Shown one piece after another: positions 1-7,701 of a stretch of DNA of 64,000 bases (position 1 is its first letter; each line of letters opens with the position of its first letter). Origin of the DNA: Barrientosiimonas humi (GTDB lineage Bacteria > Actinomycetota > Actinomycetes > Actinomycetales > Dermatophilaceae); assembly GCF_006716095.1 (NCBI RefSeq), contig NZ_VFOK01000001.1, positions 2,325,375-2,389,374 of the forward strand. The letters are read 5' to 3'. The notes below the pieces were generated by a model. It worked only from the letters and a program-made list of their open reading frames with translations, was not told where the DNA came from and searched no databases. Both the position numbers and the translations under genes were made by a program.

Positions 1-80
1 TGCTCGATGCGCCGCCGGAGCAGCTGCCGGTGGCGCTGGCCGACCACTACCTGCTGCTGAAGCGCCAGGGCCTGCTCTGA
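1..80 (+). CDS. 3' end of an unidentified gene (partial)
   Basis: An open frame enters from the left edge and ends at TGA 78-80. The visible residues read LDAPPEQLPVALADHYLLL and continue KRQGLL. That is too short to assign a family. The end is Leu-rich and probably helical, with no motif. A strong palindrome begins 17 bases after the stop and could terminate both this gene and the convergent SpoIIM-like gene. The frame is believable because it stays open to the edge and stops just before that palindrome, but no start is visible. Confidence 0.5.
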   Translation, partial: LDAPPEQLPVALADHYLLLKRQGLL

Positions 81-97
81 ACCCCGCCCCAAAGACG

Positions 98-165
98 CAT
101 GAAACCGGGTGACGTGCGTTTGACCCTGATGCATTCGGGTCAAACGCACGTAACCCGGTTTCATG
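98..165. repeat. 68-nt palindromic hairpin, copy A1
   Basis: Two 30-nt arms are near-perfect reverse complements, with one internal mismatch and one at the inner end. They flank a short centre containing ATGCAT. A second copy lies at 3683-3750 with its centre in reverse-complement orientation. It sits between convergent genes, so it may act as a bidirectional terminator, although neither side has a clear T-tract. Confidence 0.85.
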
Positions 166-193
166 CCCAGGGGGAGGGCGTCAGGCGACAGCG

Positions 194-1222
194 TCAGGCG
201 GCGGAGGGGGCGGCGGCCGACTGGTCCAGCTCGCCCACGTCACCCGTCTCGCCGGCGAGCGCCGCGCGCCGACCGATCACGAAGACGTACGCCAGGAAGG
301 CCAGCTCCGCGACCACACCGACGCCGACGCGCGCCCAGGTCGGCAGCGGCGAGGGGGTCACGAACGCCTCGATGATGCCGGTGACGAAGAGCACCACGAT
401 CAGGCCGAGCGCGATCGACATGCTGGCGCGCGCGGCGGCCGACAAGCTCTGGAGGCGCGACTGCGACCCCGGCTCGACCCACGACCAGAAGACCCGCAGC
501 CCGACCCCCGCAGCGACGAAAACCGCTGTCAGCTCAAGAATCCCGTGCGGGCTGATCAGGCCGAAGAACAGGTCGGCGCGGCCGTGCGCCGCCATGATCC
601 CGCCGGTGACGCCGACGTTGACGACGTTCTGCCAGAGCACGTAGATCACCGGCAGCCCGAGCGCCCCCATCGCGATGCACACGGCGGCGATCCACGCGTT
701 GTTGGTCCACACCCGCAGCGCGAAGTCCTGGGCCGCGTTCTCGGAGTAGTAGCTCTCGAAGTCGTTGTTGACCAGCTGGTCGACCTGCTCGGGCGGGATC
801 CACGCCGACTGCACGTCGGGGTTGCGCATCACCCAGATGCCGATGACGAACGCGACGGCGACGTTCGCGAGCGCCGTCGGCACCCACCAGCGCCACGCGC
901 GGTAGAGCGCCGCCGGGAAGCGCTCGGCGAAGAAGCCGACCAGGTCGGTCCAGGCGTTGGTGCGGGTGCCGGTGGCCTTGTTGCGGGTGCGCGCGAGCAG
1001 GGTCGACAGGTACTGCACGACCGACGGGTCCGGCGCCGTGGAGCGGACCATCGACAGGTGCGTCGCGACCCGCTGGTAGAGGTCGAGCAGCTCGTCGGCC
1101 TCGGCGCCGCTCAACCGCCCCTGCCTCGACAGCACGGCCAGGCGCTCCCACTCCGCGCGGTGCGCGGCGATGAAGGCGTCGAGGTCCACGGCGGCCAGCC
1201 TACGGCCCGACCCGGCCGACAT
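194..1222 (-). CDS. SpoIIM-like (stage II sporulation protein M / DUF95) membrane protein
   Basis: This 342-residue integral membrane protein has a soluble N-terminal part of about 100 residues. At least five hydrophobic segments follow, including ones around AYRAWRW-VAVAFVIGIW, IYVLWQNVVNVGVTGG, LTAVFVAAGVG and IALGLIVVLFVTG. The SPHGILE segment is characteristic of the SpoIIM/DUF95 family. In Bacillus SpoIIM is part of an engulfment complex. In non-sporulating actinobacteria the homologue is usually next to an RDD-family gene, as here, and its role is unknown. The ATG at 1222 leaves only 11 bp to the divergent RDD gene. A GTG at 1189, just before DLDAFIAAHRAEW where homologues often begin, is a good alternative start. 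Confidence 0.85.
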   Translation of the reverse strand: MSAGSGRRLAAVDLDAFIAAHRAEWERLAVLSRQGRLSGAEADELLDLYQRVATHLSMVRSTAPDPSVVQYLSTLLARTRNKATGTRTNAWTDLVGFFAERFPAALYRAWRWWVPTALANVAVAFVIGIWVMRNPDVQSAWIPPEQVDQLVNNDFESYYSENAAQDFALRVWTNNAWIAAVCIAMGALGLPVIYVLWQNVVNVGVTGGIMAAHGRADLFFGLISPHGILELTAVFVAAGVGLRVFWSWVEPGSQSRLQSLSAAARASMSIALGLIVVLFVTGIIEAFVTPSPLPTWARVGVGVVAELAFLAYVFVIGRRAALAGETGDVGELDQSAAAPSAA

Positions 1223-1233
1223 AGGCTGCCACC

Positions 1234-2073
1234 GTGAGCACCACGTCGGGCACGCCGCAGACCTATCGCCCGCTGCGGGGCACCGAGGACCAGGAGCTGG
1301 TCACCGGTGAGGCCGTGCTGCTCGACATCCCGGCCGCCTCGCTCCCCCAGCGTCTCGCGTCGGGGCTCATCGACCTGATCGTCGGCTACGTCGGGCTCAT
1401 CGCCTCGGTCTGGGGCATCTCGGCGATCGGGCCGAGCATCAGCAGCGCGAACGCCGAGACCCTCACGCTGCTGATCATGGTCGTGTGGTTCGTCGGCCTG
1501 CCGGTCGCGGTCGAGACCTTCACCCGCGGACGCACCCTCGGCAAGCTCGCGCTCGGCCTGCGCACGGTGCGCGACGACGGCGGGCCCATCGTCTTCCGGC
1601 ACGCCCTGGCCCGCGGGCTCGTCGGGTTCGTCGAGATCTACGCCCTGCTCGGCATCCCCGCGCTGCTGGCCGGGATGAGCACCGCCCGAGCCCGGCGCAT
1701 CGGCGATCTGGCCGCGGGGACGTACGTCGTGCGCGAGGCCAACAACATCTCGCTCGGCCCACCCACCGGCATGCCGTACGCCCTCGCCGGCTGGGCGCAA
1801 CGCGCCGACATCGCGAGCCTGCCCGACGGTGTGGCGCTGTCGATCCGGCAGCTGCTCGAGCGCCGCCACAGCCTGTCGCCGCAGGCCCGGGCCGCGGTCG
1901 CCCACGACCTGCTGGCCCGCGTGCTGCCGCTGGTGTCACCCCCGCCCCCGGCCGCCGCCCACCCCGAGGACGTGCTGGCGGCGGTGCTCGCGGAGCGACG
2001 CCGGCGCGACGAGCAGCGGCTGCGCGCCGACGAGGAGACCCGCCGGCGGCTGCTGCCCGCAGACCGCCTCTGA
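1234..2073 (+). CDS. RDD family membrane protein
   Basis: The 279-residue product begins at GTG. Residues about 25-160 form an RDD domain: the first helix starts LASGLIDLIVGYVGL (the Arg-Asp signature region), a second helix follows, and the segment RGRTLGKLALGLRTV is typical of the family. RIGDLAAGTYVV closes the domain. The C-terminal 100 residues are charged and Pro/Ala/Arg rich without membrane segments. RDD proteins are poorly characterised; some are proposed to move ions or small solutes. Divergent pairing with the SpoIIM-like gene is recurrent in actinobacteria and suggests a shared envelope function. The next gene, add, is convergent. Confidence 0.85.
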   Translation: MSTTSGTPQTYRPLRGTEDQELVTGEAVLLDIPAASLPQRLASGLIDLIVGYVGLIASVWGISAIGPSISSANAETLTLLIMVVWFVGLPVAVETFTRGRTLGKLALGLRTVRDDGGPIVFRHALARGLVGFVEIYALLGIPALLAGMSTARARRIGDLAAGTYVVREANNISLGPPTGMPYALAGWAQRADIASLPDGVALSIRQLLERRHSLSPQARAAVAHDLLARVLPLVSPPPPAAAHPEDVLAAVLAERRRRDEQRLRADEETRRRLLPADRL

Positions 2074-2133
2074 CGCAGACCGCCACTGACCCAGACCGCC
2101 TCCGGCCCGGACGACGGCTGTGCCGCCGCTGGC

Positions 2134-3255
2134 TCAGCCGGCGCGGTCGTAGCCCGGCTTGATGACGTCGTCGATCAGCGCCAGCCGCTCGTCGAACGGC
2201 AGGAACGCCGACTTCATCGCGTTGATCGTCACCCAGCGCAGGTCGTCGACGCCCCAGCCGGCCTCGTCGACGAGCAGCTGCATCTCCTTGCTCATCGAGG
2301 TGTCGCTCATCAGCCGGTTGTCGGTGTTGACGGTGACGCGGAAGCGCAGCCGCTTGAGCAGCGTGATCGGGTGGGCCTGGATCGAGGACGCCGCGCCGGT
2401 CTGGATGTTCGACGACGGCGCCATCTCCAGCGGGATGCGCCGGTCGCGGACATAGGCGGCGAGCCGCCCGAGCTGCACGTCGCCCGGCTCCAGCGTGCCC
2501 GGCGCGGGCACCTCCGACAGCGGCCCGCCGCGCACCTCCTGCATGTCGTCGATGATCCGCACGCCGTGCCCGAGACGGTCGGCGCCGCACCACTGGATCG
2601 CCTCCCAGATCGACGGCAGCCCGAACGCCTCCCCGGCGTGGATCGTGAAGTGGGCGTTCTCGCGGCGGAGGTACTCGAACGCGTCGAGGTGGCGCGTGGG
2701 CGGGAAGCCCGCCTCGGCGCCGGCGATGTCGAAACCGCCGACCCCCTCGTCGCGGTAGCGCACCGCCAGCTCGGCGATCTCGGTCGACTTCGCCGCGTGC
2801 CGCATCGCCGTCAGCAGCGCCACGACACGGATCCGGTGCCCCGCCTCGGCGGCCAGCCGCTCACCCTCGCGGAGGCCGGCGTTGACCGCCTCGACCACCT
2901 GTTCCAGGCTCAGCCCCTGCTCCAGGTGCTGCTCGGGGGCGTAGCGCACCTCGGCGTAGACGACGCCGTCGGCGGCCAGGTCCTGGGCGCACTCGGAGGC
3001 GACGCGGCGCAGCGCCTCCTCGGTCTGCATCACCCCGACGGTCTGGGTGAAGGTCTCCAGATAGCGCACCAGCGACCCGGAGTCGGCGCTCTCGCGGAAC
3101 CACCGCGCCAGCTCGACGGGGTCGCTCGTCGGGAGGTCGTCGTACCCCGTCTGCTCGGCCAGCTCGGCCACCGTGGCCGGTCGCAGGCCGCCGTCGAGGT
3201 GGTCGTGCAGCAGCACCTTGGGCAGGGCGAGGATCTCGGGGCGCACCGTCGTCAT
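2134..3255 (-). CDS. add: Adenosine deaminase
   Basis: This 373-residue cytosolic enzyme deaminates adenosine or deoxyadenosine to inosine or deoxyinosine. Visible motifs are the zinc-binding HDH near residues 17-19 (LLHDHLDGG), HAGEAFG with the catalytic Glu, RLGHGVRI, and NTDNRLMS, which corresponds to the Asp-Asp/Asn active-site turn. The length is normal for bacterial ADA. I chose the ATG at 3255 because the conserved core begins 12 residues later; the frame extends upstream without similarity. It belongs with the salvage genes deoA and cdd and the BMP-type nucleoside transporter to its right, which supply its substrate. A cupin gene ends 44 bp upstream. Confidence 0.95.
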   Translation of the reverse strand: MTTVRPEILALPKVLLHDHLDGGLRPATVAELAEQTGYDDLPTSDPVELARWFRESADSGSLVRYLETFTQTVGVMQTEEALRRVASECAQDLAADGVVYAEVRYAPEQHLEQGLSLEQVVEAVNAGLREGERLAAEAGHRIRVVALLTAMRHAAKSTEIAELAVRYRDEGVGGFDIAGAEAGFPPTRHLDAFEYLRRENAHFTIHAGEAFGLPSIWEAIQWCGADRLGHGVRIIDDMQEVRGGPLSEVPAPGTLEPGDVQLGRLAAYVRDRRIPLEMAPSSNIQTGAASSIQAHPITLLKRLRFRVTVNTDNRLMSDTSMSKEMQLLVDEAGWGVDDLRWVTINAMKSAFLPFDERLALIDDVIKPGYDRAG

Positions 3256-3299
3256 TGGTGCAGTCTGGCAGCCGCGGCCGCCCGCCTCCCGCCGGCGAC

Positions 3300-3656
3300 T
3301 CACTCGTCGTCGCGGTGCACCGTGTCGGGCGTGAACGCCGGCAGGCAGATCGCGACGTACTCCGCGCCCTGCGGCCCGCAGGAGTAGCGGATCCGCTCCC
3401 CCGGCCGCGTGCGCACCGACCGGCCGGGGCCCACCTCGAGCCGGCCGCCGTCGTGGTCGACCAGCACGGTTCCGGCGAGGACGAGCGTGATCTCGTCGAA
3501 CTCCGGCGTCTGGAACGGCTCGTCCCACCCGGGCGGCGCCTTCATGTGCGCGACGGACACGGCGGTGTCGCCGGTGCTCGCGGCGCCGACATGCTCGGCG
3601 ATGATCTTGCCGCCGGGCACGGGGATCTGGACGGGGTCGGTCAGCAGCTCAGGCAC
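3300..3656 (-). CDS. Small cupin-domain protein
   Basis: A single 118-residue cupin fold. The middle has the conserved barrel strands: an [20 protein letters not shown] segment matching cupin motif 1 and [18 protein letters not shown] matching motif 2. The usual His pair of motif 1 is largely absent (PFQTPEFDE), so metal binding is doubtful. There is no signal peptide. It resembles the small EutQ-like/AraC-N-like cupins but no substrate can be assigned. It lies between deoA and add on the same strand; palindrome A2 starts 27 bp upstream, which probably separates it from deoA transcription. Confidence 0.75.
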   Translation of the reverse strand: MPELLTDPVQIPVPGGKIIAEHVGAASTGDTAVSVAHMKAPPGWDEPFQTPEFDEITLVLAGTVLVDHDGGRLEVGPGRSVRTRPGERIRYSCGPQGAEYVAICLPAFTPDTVHRDDE

Positions 3657-3682
3657 GGGTCGACCCTATGCCCGCCCCAGCC

Positions 3683-3750
3683 CATGAAACCGGGTTACGT
3701 GCGTTTGACCCGAATGCATCAGGGTCAAACGCACGTAACCCGGTTTCATG
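3683..3750. repeat. 68-nt palindromic hairpin, copy A2
   Basis: The arms match copy A1 at 98-165 almost exactly and have the same length of 68 nt, here fully complementary over the outer arms. The central 16 nt are the reverse complement of the A1 centre, while the sequence just right of both copies (CCCAGG then a G-rich run) is in the same orientation. It lies between deoA (ends 3781) and the cupin gene (starts 3656), where it could end deoA transcripts. Confidence 0.85.
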
Positions 3751-3780
3751 CCCAGGAGGGAGGGCCGAGCGGCCCGCGGC

Positions 3781-5058
3781 TCAGCCGACGCGGTCGATGA
3801 CCAGCGGCGGCCGGTCGGCGGCGGACTCGCCGATCTCCCAGGCACCGTCGAGGTCGCGCCGCGCCGACTCGAAGGCGTCGGGGGTGTCGGTGTGCAGGGT
3901 CAGCAGCGGCTGCCCGGCCCGTACGTCATCGCCGGGCTTCGCGTGCAGCTCCACCCCGGCGCCGGCCTGCACCGGGTCCTCCTTGCGCGCCCGGCCGGCC
4001 CCGAGCCGCCACGCGGCGACCCCCACCTGCAACGCGTCGAGCCGGGTGAGCACGCCGTCGCGGTCGGCCGTGACGACCTCCGTCTCGCGCGCGGTCGGCA
4101 GGTCCGCGTCGGGGTCGCCGCCCTGCGCCCGGATCATCCGGCGCCACACGTCCATGGCCCGTCCGTCGGCGAGCGCCTCGGCAGGGTCGACGTCGGAAAC
4201 GCCTGCGGCAGAAAGCATCTCGCGCGCCAGGGTCACGGTCAGCTCGACCACGTCGGCCGGTCCGCCGCCCGCGAGCACCTCGACCGACTCGCGCACCTCG
4301 AGCGCGTTGCCGGCCGTCAGCCCGAGCGGGGTGGACATGTCGGTGAGCAGCGCGACGGTGCGCACGCCGGCGTCGGTGCCGAGCTGCACCATGGTGCGGG
4401 CCAGCTCGCCGGCGCGGTCGGCGTCCTTCATGAACGCACCCGACCCGACCTTGACGTCGAGCACCAGCGCGCCGGTGCCCTCGGCGATCTTCTTGCTCAT
4501 GATGGAGCTGGCGATCAGCGGGATCGCCTCGACGGTCCCGGTCACGTCGCGAAGGGCGTACAGCTTCTTGTCGGCGGGCGCGAGCCCGTCGCCGGCCGCG
4601 CAGATCACCGCGCCCACGTCGTCGAGCTGGGCCAGCATCTCGGCGTTGCTGAGTGCGGCGCGCCAGCCGGGGACCGCCTCGAGCTTGTCGAGGGTGCCGC
4701 CGGTGTGGCCGAGGCCGCGGCCCGACAGCTGCGGCACGGCGACGCCGCACGCCGCGACCAGCGGGGCGAGCGGCAGGGTGATCTTGTCGCCGACGCCGCC
4801 GGTGGAGTGCTTGTCGGCGGTCGGGCGCGACAGGCCGGAGAAGTCCATCCGCTCCCCCGAGGCGATCATCGCCTGCGTCCACCGGGCGATCTCCGCACCG
4901 GTCATCCCGTTGAGCAGGATCGCCATCGCGAGCGCCGACATCTGCTCGTCGGCCACGTCACCGCGGGTGTAGGCGTCGACCACCCAGTCGATCTGCTCGG
5001 GGGTCAGCTCCCCCCGGTCGCGCTTGGTGCGGATCACGTCGACAGCGGCGAAGGACAT
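3781..5058 (-). CDS. deoA: Thymidine (pyrimidine-nucleoside) phosphorylase
   Basis: This 425-residue cytosolic enzyme splits thymidine or uridine with phosphate into base and (deoxy)ribose-1-phosphate. The phosphate-binding signature KHSTGGVGDK is at residues 83-92, followed by the conserved SGRGLGHTGGTLDKLE stretch. The N-terminal helical domain starts directly at the ATG, and length is normal for the family. The C-terminal all-beta domain is present. It works with cdd, add and the BMP-type importer in nucleoside salvage. In many actinobacteria deoA directly follows cdd; here 4.2 kb of unrelated genes intervene. A 149-bp gap separates it from the divergent lipoprotein gene and must hold its promoter. 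Confidence 0.95.
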   Translation of the reverse strand: MSFAAVDVIRTKRDRGELTPEQIDWVVDAYTRGDVADEQMSALAMAILLNGMTGAEIARWTQAMIASGERMDFSGLSRPTADKHSTGGVGDKITLPLAPLVAACGVAVPQLSGRGLGHTGGTLDKLEAVPGWRAALSNAEMLAQLDDVGAVICAAGDGLAPADKKLYALRDVTGTVEAIPLIASSIMSKKIAEGTGALVLDVKVGSGAFMKDADRAGELARTMVQLGTDAGVRTVALLTDMSTPLGLTAGNALEVRESVEVLAGGGPADVVELTVTLAREMLSAAGVSDVDPAEALADGRAMDVWRRMIRAQGGDPDADLPTARETEVVTADRDGVLTRLDALQVGVAAWRLGAGRARKEDPVQAGAGVELHAKPGDDVRAGQPLLTLHTDTPDAFESARRDLDGAWEIGESAADRPPLVIDRVG

Positions 5059-5207
5059 GCCCGGATCCTAGGACGCCCCTGCTCGGGCTGGAGGTGGGCC
5101 AACTCGGCGGGAACCGGACCCGGACTTCCCCCGTCCAACCCCCGGCCACCATCATGGGGCCGAATCGCTCATGAGCCCGCGCGCGACGGCGCGCCGAGGA
5201 GGACCGC

Positions 5208-5789
5208 ATGCGTCAGACCAAGTCCCGAGTCACGGCAGCCGCGTTGATGCTCGCTGCCACAGGTGTGCTGTCGGGGTGCGGCATGCTCGACAGCAGCAGC
5301 GAGGAGTCGGCCTCCACCCCGGCCGGCAGCTCGCAGGCCTCGGAGCCGGGCGGCTCGTCCGACGCGCCGCAGGCCACGCCGACCGACGGCTCGTCCGACG
5401 ACTCCGGCTCGTCGGAGGACGGGGGCAGCAGCAGCGAGGACGGCGGCGGCGCCGACGACGGCAACAAGCCCTCGCGCGAGGACGTCGTCGCCGGACTGAA
5501 GAACTTCTACGCCACCAACGACTCCAGCGGCGGCGCGCTCGACCAGGACAAGTTTGCCAACTGCATCGTCGACAAGGGCTACGACAGCCTCTCGGCCAAG
5601 ACGCTCAACGCCATGAAGGACGGGCAGCCCACCCAGATGGACCCGGCCGACCAGGCGAAGTTCGTCTCGATCTCGGGCCAGTGCGCCCCGCAGGCGATGA
5701 AGTCCGGCGCGGTCCCCTCGATGCCGTCGATGCCCTCCATGCCGTCGATGCCGTCCATGCCCTCGATGCCCACCGAGCTCCCGAGCTGA
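5208..5789 (+). CDS. Secreted lipoprotein with Ser/Gly/Asp-rich linker and SMP repeats
   Basis: The 193-residue product starts at an ATG with a strong GAGGAGG ribosome site. A lysine/arginine start, a hydrophobic stretch and the lipobox LSGC (Cys about residue 24) predict an exported lipoprotein. About 65 residues of Ser/Gly/Asp-rich low-complexity linker follow. A small globular part (about 95-165) contains a DQDKFANCIVDKGYD segment with one Cys and another Cys near SGQCAPQ, so a disulfide is possible. The C-terminus has six Ser-Met-Pro units. I do not recognise the family. It stands alone on the plus strand between deoA and the sugar transporter. Confidence 0.8.
   Translation: MRQTKSRVTAAALMLAATGVLSGCGMLDSSSEESASTPAGSSQASEPGGSSDAPQATPTDGSSDDSGSSEDGGSSSEDGGGADDGNKPSREDVVAGLKNFYATNDSSGGALDQDKFANCIVDKGYDSLSAKTLNAMKDGQPTQMDPADQAKFVSISGQCAPQAMKSGAVPSMPSMPSMPSMPSMPSMPTELPS
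5718..5771 (+). repeat. Six 9-nt tandem units encoding Ser-Met-Pro
   Basis: Six consecutive 9-nt units of the form TC(G/C)ATGCC(G/C) lie inside the lipoprotein gene and encode (SMP)x6 near its C-terminus. Because the unit is a multiple of three, gain or loss of copies would keep the reading frame. Such arrays often vary in number between strains; here only one allele is visible. Confidence 0.9.
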
Positions 5790-5793
5790 TAGA

Positions 5794-5852
5794 CGCTCGA
5801 GACACCCGACGATGATCGAGACGACCAGGCATGCCTGGTCGTCTCGATCATT
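5794..5852. terminator. 59-nt repeat B1 with perfect 40-nt palindrome
   Basis: Bases 5812-5851 form a perfect 20+20 palindrome with GGCATGCC at its centre. It is followed by TTTTG on the plus strand. The element lies between the convergent lipoprotein and sugar-permease genes, so it could terminate both. A direct copy with three differences lies at 9232-9290. Two of the three differences are a compensating base pair within the palindrome (T:A to G:C). Confidence 0.8.
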
Positions 5853-5896
5853 TTGCGGGGGTCGGCGGCCTATCCCTCGAGGCCCCTCGACCCGCC

Positions 5897-6775
5897 CTAC
5901 CCCTTGACCCCGCCCTGCGCCACGAACCCGTCGCGCAACCGGCGGCCGAGCACGAGATAGAGCAGCACCACGGGCATGGTGTAGAGGATCGAGAAGGCGG
6001 CGAGCTGGCCGTACTGCACCTGGCCGTACTGCGAGGAGAAGGTGAACAGGCTCACCGAGGCCGGCAGCTTGTCCGGCGACAGCAGCAGCATGAACGGCAC
6101 GAAGAAGTCGCCCCACATCTTGGCGAAGGTGAGCATCGTGACCACGGCCGTGCCGGGCCGCATCAGCGGCAGCACGATCGACCACAGCGCGCGCAGCACG
6201 CCGGCGCCCTCGGTCCAGGCGCTCTCCTCCAGCTCGCGCGGCACGCCGTCCATGAAGTTCTTCATCATGAAGATGGCGTACGGCAGCGACGACGCGGCGA
6301 GGAACGCGATCGCGCCGAGCATCGAGTCGATCAGGTTGACCTGCACGAACATCGCGTAGACCGGGATCATGATCGCGGTGATCGGCAGCCCGGCCGCGAA
6401 GATGATCGTGAGCAGGAACGGCCGCTTGGCGCGCGAGGCATACCGACTGAGCGGGTATGCCGCGAGCGCCGCGCACACGATCGTCAGGATCGTGCCGCCG
6501 CCGCACAGCAGCAGCGAGTTCCAGATCGGTCGGTAGGTCGTCTCCTCGTTCAGCACGGCCCGGTAGTTCTGCGTGCTCACCTGCGCGGGCCACTCGACCG
6601 ACAGGTTGGCGCTGGGGTTGATCGAGGCCAGCACGACCCACAGCAGCGGGATGCAGAACAGCACGGCGACGACGAGCAGCACCGCGGAGCTGCCGATTTT
6701 CACCGACGTACGCCGGGCGCTGGCCGAGCGTCCGGGCGCGGCCTGCTGGGTGGTCGGGACCGACCCGGCGGTCAT
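5897..6775 (-). CDS. Sugar ABC transporter permease (MalG/UgpE type)
   Basis: This 292-residue inner-membrane permease has six hydrophobic segments. The EAA-loop region reads ELEESAWTEGAGVLRALWSIVLPLMRPG, the contact site for the ATPase. I place the start at ATG 6775 by its 4-nt ATGA overlap with the preceding permease; the frame stays open further upstream. It forms a heterodimer with the product of the preceding gene and takes solute from the lipoprotein encoded first in the operon. No ATPase gene is present, which is common for CUT1 carbohydrate importers that share an MsiK/MsmX-type ATPase. The substrate cannot be read from sequence; a di- or oligosaccharide or glycerol-phosphate-like compound is typical. 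Confidence 0.9.
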   Translation of the reverse strand: MTAGSVPTTQQAAPGRSASARRTSVKIGSSAVLLVVAVLFCIPLLWVVLASINPSANLSVEWPAQVSTQNYRAVLNEETTYRPIWNSLLLCGGGTILTIVCAALAAYPLSRYASRAKRPFLLTIIFAAGLPITAIMIPVYAMFVQVNLIDSMLGAIAFLAASSLPYAIFMMKNFMDGVPRELEESAWTEGAGVLRALWSIVLPLMRPGTAVVTMLTFAKMWGDFFVPFMLLLSPDKLPASVSLFTFSSQYGQVQYGQLAAFSILYTMPVVLLYLVLGRRLRDGFVAQGGVKG

Positions 6776-7701
6776 CGCTTGTCCTCCTCGGGCAGCACCT
6801 TCAGGTAGGCGAGGGCGGCGACGCCGCCGATCGCGAGCAGCAGCAGCGCGACCGCCGTGCCGTAGCCGAGCTGGCCGAAGCTGAACGCCTGCTCGTACAT
6901 GTAGAGCGGCAGCGTCTGGCTGTCGGTGCCGGGGCCGCCGCCGGTCATGATGTAGATCAGGCCGAAGACCGACAGGGTCTGCAGCGTGGTCAGCATCAGG
7001 CAGGTCATGATCGAGGGCCGCAGCAGCGGCAGCGTGATCGAGCGGAACCGCCGGATCACACCCGCCCCGTCGATCTGCGCGCTCTCGTCGAGCGCGGGGT
7101 CGACCTGCGACAGGGCCGCCGAGTAGGTCAGCATCGCGAACGCCGTCCCCCGCCACACGTTGGCGAACGACACCGCGACGATCGGTGAGGCGATCAGCCA
7201 GTCCTGGCTCGGTAGGTTGAGGAAGCCGAGCAGGTTGTTCAGCGACCCGCCGTCGGACAGGAAGGTGTACCAGAGGTATCCGGCGACGACCTCGGGCACG
7301 ATCCACGCGCCCACGACGACCGTCGAGGTGAGCACGTTCACCCAGGTCGCCGAGCGGCGCAGCAGCAGCGCGAGCGCCATGCCGAGGACGTTCTGTCCGA
7401 TCACGCCGGACAGCACGGTGAAGATCAGCGTCAGGGTGACCGAGTTCCAGAACTCGGGGTTGTCGAACGCGGTGCGGAAGTTCTCCAGCCCCACGAACGA
7501 CGTCTCCGACGACCCCTCGCCGCGCAGCGCGCGGTTGGTGAAGGCCAGGTAGACGCTGTAGATCACCGGCCCGGCGAGGAAGACGCCGAGCAGCACCAGC
7601 GCCGGCAGCGTGGGGATCGCCCGGCCGGGGCGGCGCTTCGGCGGGTTCAGCCGAGGCCGCGAATCGTGTTTCTTCTCAACGGTTTCGGTGACGGTCGCCA
7701 T
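6772..7701 (-). CDS. Sugar ABC transporter permease (MalF/UgpA type)
   Basis: This 309-residue membrane protein has a polar N-terminus of about 30 residues and six predicted membrane segments. Its EAA-type loop reads DESAQIDGAGVIRRFRSITLPLLRPS, and TGGGPGTDSQTLPLYMYEQAF is a conserved MalF-family stretch. The start is ATG 7701, sharing one base with the stop of the binding-protein gene. The stop overlaps the next permease start by four bases. Together the two permeases form the channel of a CUT1-type importer. Confidence 0.9.
   Translation of the reverse strand: MATVTETVEKKHDSRPRLNPPKRRPGRAIPTLPALVLLGVFLAGPVIYSVYLAFTNRALRGEGSSETSFVGLENFRTAFDNPEFWNSVTLTLIFTVLSGVIGQNVLGMALALLLRRSATWVNVLTSTVVVGAWIVPEVVAGYLWYTFLSDGGSLNNLLGFLNLPSQDWLIASPIVAVSFANVWRGTAFAMLTYSAALSQVDPALDESAQIDGAGVIRRFRSITLPLLRPSIMTCLMLTTLQTLSVFGLIYIMTGGGPGTDSQTLPLYMYEQAFSFGQLGYGTAVALLLLAIGGVAALAYLKVLPEEDKR

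Noticed and set aside
99-644. Open frame starting inside palindrome A1
   Set aside because: Its start lies in the hairpin and its body is antisense to the SpoIIM-like gene.
2371-3387. Long plus-strand open frame opposite add
   Set aside because: It is the antisense shadow of adenosine deaminase: composition is Arg/Leu/His/Val-rich with no domain, and add has clear catalytic motifs.
5718-5771. SMP repeats suspected to be an assembly error
   Set aside because: The units differ at individual positions (TCG/TCC, CCG/CCC) and keep the frame, which argues for a real array.
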